A stretch of DNA of 28,011 nt from Mycoemilia scoparia (lineage: Eukaryota; Kickxellomycota; Kickxellomycetes; Kickxellales; Kickxellaceae): contig JANBPU010000211.1 in NCBI GenBank assembly GCA_027575805.1, positions 1-28,011 of the forward strand. The letters are read 5' to 3'. Position 1 is the first letter of the stretch. Every line of letters starts with the position of its first letter. A program made the translations under genes and the position numbers. Below the pieces are notes generated by a model. The model was given only the letters and a program-made list of their open reading frames with translations, did not search any database and was not told where the DNA came from. This document shows positions 20,214 to 28,011 of the stretch, piece by piece.

Positions 20214-20426
20214 ACAAAAAGCGCACACCATTTTGATTGACTTTGTGAGCAACCTTTTTAAAGAGCCAAAATAATAGCCATAGTGATTGTGTTTTGTTGT
20301 TTGTAGTTGTTTTGTAACTACCAGAGATAGCCGCCCTTCTCTTTCTTGGAGTCTCAGCCTAAATAGCTTTTCGTTCTTTTTCGGTTTTCATTTTTTTGTT
20401 GTTTGTGTTTGTTCACCAAATCTCTA

Positions 20427-22243
20427 ATGACTAGTCAAGACTCTATGTATCAAGCAAAGCCCGAAGACAAGCCTACAAATTCTGAGGCCAGCAGCACAAC
20501 CAACCTTAGTGCTGGCGGTGCTTCTGGTGCCTCCGCTAAGGAAAATGAGATGGAGCCCACCGGCAGCATTGTGTCAAGCAACAACCAGGGCGCATTCATG
20601 GGATTCCTTAAGCAGCTAATGACTTTTACTGGCGATTTGTCTTCCATGACATGCCCATCGTTTTTAATTAACGGCATTTCCCTGCTCGAATACAGTGTCC
20701 ATTGGTGCGATTTCCCTGGTGCTTTGAGCGCAATTGCAAAAGAGACCGACCCAGCCGGTAAGTCCATTTACACAGGCTTCCCTTTCGTTTATCAATGGTC
20801 TTTTATATAAAGCTAAGGAGGAAAATCCTTCCGAACGTCAATGTACCCATAGATCTAACATTATATCGCAATCCCTTTCTTTAGAGAGAATGAAGCGTGT
20901 TTCTGCTTGGTTTGTTTCAACATTGTATGGAAGCTATTACGAACGAGTCGCAACCAAAAATACTGGCGAAAAGAAGCCCTTTAATCCTATTTTGGGCGAA
21001 CAATTTCTAGCCAAGTGGGAAAACGAAGAGATCGGCGAAACAACCATTGTTTGTGAGCAAGGTAGGATATTATTTTATACTTGATTTGAAGCCAATCTAT
21101 GAAAGTCTAGCAGTCCCGTCCTGGTACTGCTGGCATTCCAATATAACATTACCCATACAATAACCCGATTTATTGTTTGTTGATTCCGAATCGAAATAGT
21201 TTCTCACCATCCACCTGTCAGCGCACTTTATCTTGAAAACGAAAAGCTAGGAATCTATGGAAGCGGTCACTGTAAGTAGAAATTTTAGCCGTCTATCAAT
21301 AATAAAATAATGATAATAGAGTTACCTCTCAAATATCTTATATATGCCCCTAAACCAAGAATCATACATCTGTGCTAATTGATTAGTCTGCCAGCAGTCA
21401 AAGTTCAAAGGAACCACTCTCAAGGTCGCCCAGGAAGGTCGTTTCACTTTACGCTTCAAGGATTCGGATGAAGTATATTGCTTTACTCTTCCAGAACTGA
21501 ATATCTGCTCAGTACTGACGGGAAAACCATTCCTAGAGATGCGTGGCCAGACATGGATCAGGTCCAACAAAGGGTACACTGCCCAGTTTGAATGGCACAC
21601 AAAACCCTGGTTGCATGGCGAATACCACAAATTCGATGGGAGCATCTACAAGGAATCAAGCGATGCCGCCTCATCCTCAACGGGTTTATCTGTAAGCTCA
21701 TTCTTTACACTTGGCAGTTCAGCACCAACTGTCCAGAAGGATATATTGTACAAGATGTCCGGAAAGTGGATGGAAAAATCTACCGTCACTAATGTAAAGA
21801 CTGGCGAAGAAGAGGTGTTCTTTGAAGTTGATCCCAAAAAGAAAGAGGATATGATTGTCAGGCCTCTTAGCGAGCAGAGCGACATCGAAAGTCGTAAAGT
21901 CTGGCATAAGGTCGCTGAGGCCATTTCCAAGGGAGAGTACGATGTTGCCACGAAGGAAAAGACTGCCATTGAAGAACACCAGAGAGCTTTGCGAAGGGAA
22001 CGCAATGAAAAGGGAATTGAGTGGGTTCCAAAGCTATTTACCTATATCAAAGACGACATTGAGCATGCGGATGTAAAGGATTGCTACAAGTATCTATACA
22101 GGCTGCAACCTACGGTTACTGTTGGTAGCTGGGTTTATAAGAACTCTCCACATTTCACCGATTCAACCAAATCTGCTGGCAGCACAGCAGCAGCCTCCAT
22201 TTCAGAATCAACAAACAGCGGGTCTTTTAAAAGTCTTCAGTAA
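20427..22243 (+). CDS. oxysterol-binding protein (OSBP/ORP, Osh4/Kes1-like), 486 or 502 aa
   Basis: Exons are 20427-20757, 20813-21061, 21200-21271 and 21387-22243, all GT-AG and in phase. Within the second exon, 20837-20884 may be a further 48-nt intron. The product is the lipid-exchange ORD domain with little else, as in yeast Osh4/Kes1. Landmarks in order: a lid and early region with FMGFLKQLMTFTGDLSSMTC, the RVSAWFVSTLYGSYYER helix, EKKPFNPILGEQFLAKWENE, the family fingerprint EQVSHHPP (about residues 176-183, split by an intron after the Gln), then GKPFLEMRGQTWIRSNKGY and, near the end, WVPKLFTYIKDD. No PH or ankyrin domain is seen. ORPs exchange sterol or PI4P between membranes at contact sites. 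The C-terminus is a Ser/Thr-rich tail. The start is the first ATG after a pyrimidine/T-rich leader. Confidence 0.9.
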
Positions 22244-23022
22244 TATTGTTCCGTCCTTGCTATGTGCTATACCTGTCAATAATTATAGGCCAATAATCAA
22301 GATGGACTGAATTTCTAATCCACATATGAATATTTCAAGTTCCTCTCTTTTTCTTTCTCATTCTCCTCTCTAATGTTTATTGGCACATCCATACACATAT
22401 ACAAATACACATTTAAACGCATCTATAAGCTTCTTTTTTTGATTATTTACAAGGCAATACTTTTTAAACTTTTAAATCAATGGCGTATGTCAAGATTTCG
22501 CTTGGGATCATTAAGTATATATGATAGGCAGGAATGTGCCCCCAGATTTTGATCCAGCCATTTCTGCCTACTGCCATACATCTATCTGGTTACTAGTGCG
22601 GCCTCAGCATATTTTAAACATACTGTTGAATATATTTAGTTTGAATTTGCAGGAAAGATATGGAGTCATGATGACGGGTTCTAATGGTCGGCTTTTAGGT
22701 TAATGCAGCCAATTGAATGGGCAATTGATGATTGTGCCTATTAGCAATGGATGAATCACACCTGCCCTTTTTATTACTGTTATAGGTTAAGGCTTGAATT
22801 GATCCTAAACATTTATTATAAATGTTTCAAATATTACTAGCAGGTTTATTTTATTCTGAAGGACCCGAGGCAGAGCTTCAAAAATGCTTGCTGAAATTGT
22901 TATCCAACAACCAAGGGTAATGTTTGCTATTCTCCTTTAAATTTATCTATCTATTATATAATTACGACAATATTATAAAAACAAAACAAAAAAAACTCTA
23001 TTGGGAAATAAATGCTGGAGAC
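22244..23022. other. intergenic region with possible small exons
   Basis: No firm gene. Short open pieces with exon-like edges occur: an ATG at 22481 (MAYVKISLGI), a CAG-preceded block at about 22655-22700 (ERYGVMMTGSNGRLL) and a 32-codon ATG frame at 22822-22920 (ending ELQKCLLKLLSNNQ, GG, GTAATG). I could not join them into one reading frame. Confidence 0.3.
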
Positions 23023-24267
23023 ATGGATCGGGGCCCTGGCTTTATTAGTAGAGGGGTCATTAAAGCTGATCGGGCCATAATTATAGCCGGTGCTTCTATG
23101 TCTCTTGTATTCTGCTCGCTTACAATAGCACTATACTATTTCCTATACTGGTGGAACAAACGGTTTGTGGATCAGACGGTGACAAGGATGACAATAGCAG
23201 CACTTGCTTCTGCGCTTTCATTTTCGTCGTTTATAATAGCGACGGAGGCCGATAAGAAGAAATCAAATGCAGAGTGCACGGCCCTTGGGTTTTTCTTTAG
23301 GGGATTCCTTCTCATGTTTCACTGGATATGCTTTTTCGCGATGTTTCAAATGCAAATTATTGTTGTTCATCGGGTAAAGAACTACGCTCGGCTAGAGAAA
23401 TGGTACTACCTAATGGCGACGTGCCTGTCATTTGTCCCGACTCTATATCCAACCATCCGAACCGAGCACGGGTTTAGACTCCAGTTTGGCAGATTCTGTG
23501 GATTTCGAAGATATGGCGACCCGAAATCATTTGCGGTCTGGTGGGGGTCCTTTTTTGCCTGGTCATTATTGGCCATAGTCCTGACAGTTTGCAGCATGAT
23601 CCTGGTGATTCTAAGAGTTCGCAAAAGCCTGATAAGGGTCAGAGAGAAAAGCCTAAAACGATCATATCTCGCCAGGAATTTCCCAATAACGATACTGGAG
23701 GCCACCACCGGAAATCGGGTGGTGGGCGAATCGGAGTATCACGAAACCATCAGTAGAGCTGCCCTTAAATCCTTGCACATGGAGTTGTCTGCGCGTGCTT
23801 TGAAAAAACTCATCAGGCGACTCATTTGGATTCCAATGATCCCAATACTTACACATATAATATATGTAGTCAGCACTATTTTGGATTATGCAGCTGGAAG
23901 GTCGATTCCCTCAACCTTGATCTTGGGCCATTTTCTTATCAGTTTGCACGGATTTTTCATGTCGCTCAGTATTTTGACCGAGGACCGGATATGGCTGTGC
24001 ATCAAAATTGCAAAAGGGGAGTTTGTTGCAAAATGGTATGATGAGCAGTACGAATATTGGTTAGTGAAGCTAAGACGAGAAGATTCACAATACCGGCCAG
24101 AGAGCAAACCGCGAGACAAATCACTACACAACTCCACCCTTGATCTTCCCAGCTACATCAATATACGCCAGCTTGATCTTGACGAAACGGATCATGAGAG
24201 GCGTCCAGAGTTCGAAGGGCTAAGAGCAAAGGTAGCCTTTTGGATGTGCAAAAAACTCCTTTTATAA
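23023..24267 (+). CDS. seven-transmembrane receptor, cAMP-receptor/Git3-like fungal GPCR, 414 aa
   Basis: One exon; the first ATG is at 23023, since upstream in-frame starts are non-ATG. Seven hydrophobic segments are visible at about residues 18-43, 55-74, 86-115, 126-145, 170-198, 264-289 and 296-318. Cys85 at the start of TM3 (AECTALGFFFRGF) and Cys159 in the second outer loop (GRFCGF) match the conserved receptor disulfide. The N-terminal tail is short (about 17 residues). The third inner loop (199-263) is basic, with RVRKSLIRVREK. The last ~95 residues form a hydrophilic tail. This resembles the cAR/GPR1-type receptors that couple to heterotrimeric G proteins for nutrient or chemical sensing. 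Ligand unknown. A glucose or small-metabolite receptor is inference. Confidence 0.75.
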   Translation: MDRGPGFISRGVIKADRAIIIAGASMSLVFCSLTIALYYFLYWWNKRFVDQTVTRMTIAALASALSFSSFIIATEADKKKSNAECTALGFFFRGFLLMFHWICFFAMFQMQIIVVHRVKNYARLEKWYYLMATCLSFVPTLYPTIRTEHGFRLQFGRFCGFRRYGDPKSFAVWWGSFFAWSLLAIVLTVCSMILVILRVRKSLIRVREKSLKRSYLARNFPITILEATTGNRVVGESEYHETISRAALKSLHMELSARALKKLIRRLIWIPMIPILTHIIYVVSTILDYAAGRSIPSTLILGHFLISLHGFFMSLSILTEDRIWLCIKIAKGEFVAKWYDEQYEYWLVKLRREDSQYRPESKPRDKSLHNSTLDLPSYINIRQLDLDETDHERRPEFEGLRAKVAFWMCKKLLL

Positions 24268-24495
24268 AAATTGCCTATTCACAATTAGAAAGAAATAAAC
24301 AATTGTATTTTATAGATTTTATTGGCTATTAAAAATGTCAAGCGGTTTTAATTTTATGTGCTTTGGTGTTTTAGTATGACTATTGGTGCAGGCCAGAAAA
24401 AGCATGTATCCAGCAAAAGTAAAAAGCTAAAGATGGTAGAGCCAGAGCAATGCTAATTTGTAATATGATCTCAGTATACGACGTGTATAAAGCTT
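24268..24495. other. short region between convergent genes
   Basis: This is the shared 3' flank of the receptor gene (+) and the PIMT gene (-). AATAAA occurs near 24294 on the + strand. Nothing else is supported. Confidence 0.5.
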
Positions 24496-25879
24496 TCAAT
24501 GCTGTTTTTCAGGATCCGTCAACGGTATATACTGAAAGCAACCATGAGATGACATAATGTTGATTTAACAAGCAGCCAGATTTAAGTGAACTAAGTATAG
24601 CCGAAAGAGTGCTACTATATAATTACCTGAACTCCCATGAGGTTGCTTGATGATATTTTACCATCCCTGTCTTTGATGTATAGAAATATGCTTTGAAGAC
24701 CAGAATGTTCCTCCTCGACAGGCACAAACATCCTATCCAAAGCAAATAGACGATGGGGAGAATGAACGTATATCATGATTATTGTTAAACAAAATAAATT
24801 CCATACCTTCCATTGTTTGCAAGCTGAGAAAGTAGCTGAATATTACAAAATCAAGAGATGTTAGCGGGATTATATAAAGATGCGGTGGTTGTGTTAAGTA
24901 GACTAGACTTAACGGGAAATAAAAAGTATCAAGTTACCTTTGTGGGCTCTCCAAGCGATGCTGCACCAACATGGCTTTGGTTTATATAAAAGGATCAGTA
25001 GTTTTTATGGAACCCTTACAACAGCACTGATGTAATAATAATTACTTTGGCTTACATGCAGTCATAGGGTGCCTCAGATGGATATCCCTCCCTTCCGTCC
25101 CCAAGGACTATCTTGATCCTTCCAGATTCAAGAAGATCGGCATGATTTTTTCGAATATTTCTCACAGACAAATCTGTTAGCCCTTTCATGTGATCGATTC
25201 CGACAGTTAAGCTATCAGATCCAGCCTATGCCAAATGGTCGTTAAGCCAATTTAGAGAGATTCAGATACAGAGCAGTAAAATCGTGGAATAGCATGGCTG
25301 TACTTGCCATCTTTTGCAGGCAGGTCGTAAGATACCCGGATCCACATCCTACATCAAGAACTATAAAGCCAGGGGCTTAGAATTAGATTCAGGCAAGATG
25401 TTGAGGATATTCATATTATATTGGTTTTATGCTAAAAAGAAGTACCTTTTGAACCGGGGTTGAGACAGTCTTTTAGATGCTCTAGAGCATATGCATGCAT
25501 ATGTCTATATTGGTAAATAGGCAAATGGATAGGTGAGCAAGGCAAACATTGCATCCCAACAGCCATAGTATAGAATAGTGCTTACGGAGCAGATATGGTT
25601 GCGCCGTATCCAATGTATTGAGGGGAATCTTGGTATGGATTTTCGCTGACAAAGTCGCCTCTATCCACCTTCTCCATAGCGGCCGCAACACGATGAGACT
25701 CTATAATAGAATATCGCTGGAGGTTGCCAACCAGCTCTGAGTTTGTAGAGCCTTTGAAGCACAACAGCATATTGAATAAACCTGTGTGAACTCAATGGCG
25801 GTTGAAAAGATGGGCTAAGATTCAATGGACATAGATGAATAGATGTTTGCGATAGCCAACCTGAACACTTCCACGCCAT
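24496..25879 (-). CDS. PCMT1: protein-L-isoaspartate O-methyltransferase (PIMT), 224 aa, nine exons
   Basis: Exons, first to last: 25861-25879, 25586-25751, 25446-25504, 25308-25360, 25056-25225, 24938-24974, 24807-24835, 24627-24732, 24496-24531; 675 nt, all phases consistent. The enzyme methylates L-isoaspartyl residues in damaged proteins using S-adenosylmethionine. It starts MAWKCSGSTNSEL as animal PIMTs do (MAWKS.G.S.SEL). It then has NPYQDSPQYIGYGATISAP, HMHAYALEHL, the SAM-binding VLDVGCGSGYLTT (about residue 82), VGIDHMKGL, VLGDGREGYPSEAPYDCIHV, LLSQLANNGRMFVPV and MGVQYIPLTDPEKQH at the C-terminus. Length matches the human enzyme (227). The intron after 25308 uses a GC donor (GCAAGT). 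Exon sizes go down to 19, 29, 36 and 37 nt. Divergent from DPM1 with a shared upstream region. Bakers' yeast lacks this enzyme. Confidence 0.93.
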
Positions 25880-27399
<1,520 letters not shown>

Positions 27400-27430
27400 A
27401 ATATCTCCTTATTCTGAGTTGCGTACCGTC

Positions 27431-27549
27431 ATATGAATATTTATTTTTGAAGGATGGGTGGCCATTTGATAATCAACTGGAATTGCCCCTATCTATCTAT
27501 TGTAACCGTTGGCCACCAAAAGGTGCCCTTCAAAAATAATAACTCATAT
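27431..27549. mobile_element. MITE copy 5, in the DPM1 3' flank
   Basis: This 119-bp element starts ATATGAATATTTATTTTTGA then AGGATGGGTGGCC and ends GGTGCCCTTC then AAAAATAATAACTCATAT. It begins 31 bases after the DPM1 stop codon, so it is probably transcribed as part of the DPM1 3' UTR. Confidence 0.75.
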
Positions 27550-27815
27550 AGTGACCTAGAGACAGGCGAAGCTTTAATTATGTAGAATTCACTTCTGCAC
27601 TTGTCTATTTTTAATATTTATCTTCAGTATACTGTTTTATGACCTTCAAATGAATTCTGTCGAATATGAGCCTGTATTCTCCATGATGATGAATATTGAA
27701 TTGTAATTAAAAATTCGGTTCTACCTACATAAAAATCGCTTCGTCGACAATGCTGATCCTGGCAATCATAATAGTCATAATAATAGCAATCCGAGAGAGA
27801 TGGGTAAATAAACTT
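27550..27815. other. non-coding interval between MITE copies 5 and 6
   Basis: Nothing supported. The stretch is AT-rich with ATAATAGTCATAATAATAGC near 27767. The minus-strand frame at 27624-27920 is created by the MITE. Confidence 0.5.
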
Positions 27816-27959
27816 ATATGGGTAATAATTTTTGAAGGGTAAATTTTGGCGGCCAACAATTGTAGGGGAAATCACAGCAAAGTGGATATCCAGTTTTACT
27901 AGTGAACTTTCACACTTCAAAAATAATCGCCCATATTATACTTTGTGTCTTTGTAATGC
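27816..27959. mobile_element. MITE copy 6 with outer flank; right arm of long-range inverted repeat
   Basis: The element is 27816-27936. It is inverted relative to copy 1 and about 94 percent identical by my count. The adjoining outer flank 27937-27959 is the exact reverse complement of 1-23. Inside 27816 the similarity to copy 1 stops. Confidence 0.8.
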
Positions 27960-28011
27960 TTGTTTTGACATAAATACAAAGTAATTCATGACAATTTGAA
28001 TCACAGAGCTA

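Overview
This window reads as nuclear DNA of an AT-rich fungus, probably a non-Dikarya (early-diverging) lineage. The reasons are many short spliceosomal introns (GTATGT/GTAAGT donors, CTAAC/CTGAC-type branch sites, TAG/CAG acceptors), one ORF per gene with no operons, fungal/plant-type OPT and fungal NIPA-like transporters, a human-type dolichol-phosphate mannosyltransferase, a protein-isoaspartate methyltransferase, and a cAMP-receptor-like 7TM protein. The lineage call is inference; no rRNA or marker gene is present.

Layout, left to right. 1-144 is a MITE copy with outer flank. A possible small secreted protein (578-796, +) follows. A TRAPP/Gryzun-like trafficking subunit lies at 995-2722 (-). 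2.7-4.6 kb is non-coding with MITE copy 2. A predicted GPI-anchored surface protein is at 4687-5328 (+), and an orphan basic protein at 6264-7301 (-). A long, relatively GC-rich gap (7.5-9.5 kb) carries MITE copy 3 and decayed sequence. Next come an oligopeptide transporter (9591-12446, +), a NIPA-type magnesium transporter (13532-15114, +, one intron) and an orphan coiled-coil protein (15398-16782, +, three exons). An eight-exon MIT/coiled-coil protein resembling Atg38/NRBF2 occupies 17052-18936 (-). MITE copy 4 follows, then a partly resolved multi-exon gene (19789 to about 20213, -) divergent from an oxysterol-binding protein (20427-22243, +). A 7TM receptor is at 23023-24267 (+), a nine-exon protein-L-isoaspartate methyltransferase at 24496-25879 (-), and DPM1 divergent from it at 26500-27399 (+). 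MITE copies 5 and 6 close the window.

The genes form no dedicated pathway. Several are endomembrane or secretory housekeeping functions (TRAPP subunit, OSBP, DPM1, Atg38-like) and transport or sensing (OPT, NIPA, GPCR), while the GPI-anchored protein depends on dolichol-phosphate mannose made by DPM1. This grouping is probably coincidental.

The most unusual structure is the about 120-bp TA-flanked MITE family with six copies. The outermost two are inverted relative to each other and share an identical 23-base outer flank, so an inverted repeat brackets almost the whole window. Other points are a GC-AG intron and very small exons in the PIMT gene, a 48-nt in-frame candidate intron in the OSBP gene, and at least one gene found only by joining short exons. 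Exon joins are my own reading from splice signals, reading-frame phase and family resemblance; no alignment or RNA evidence was available.
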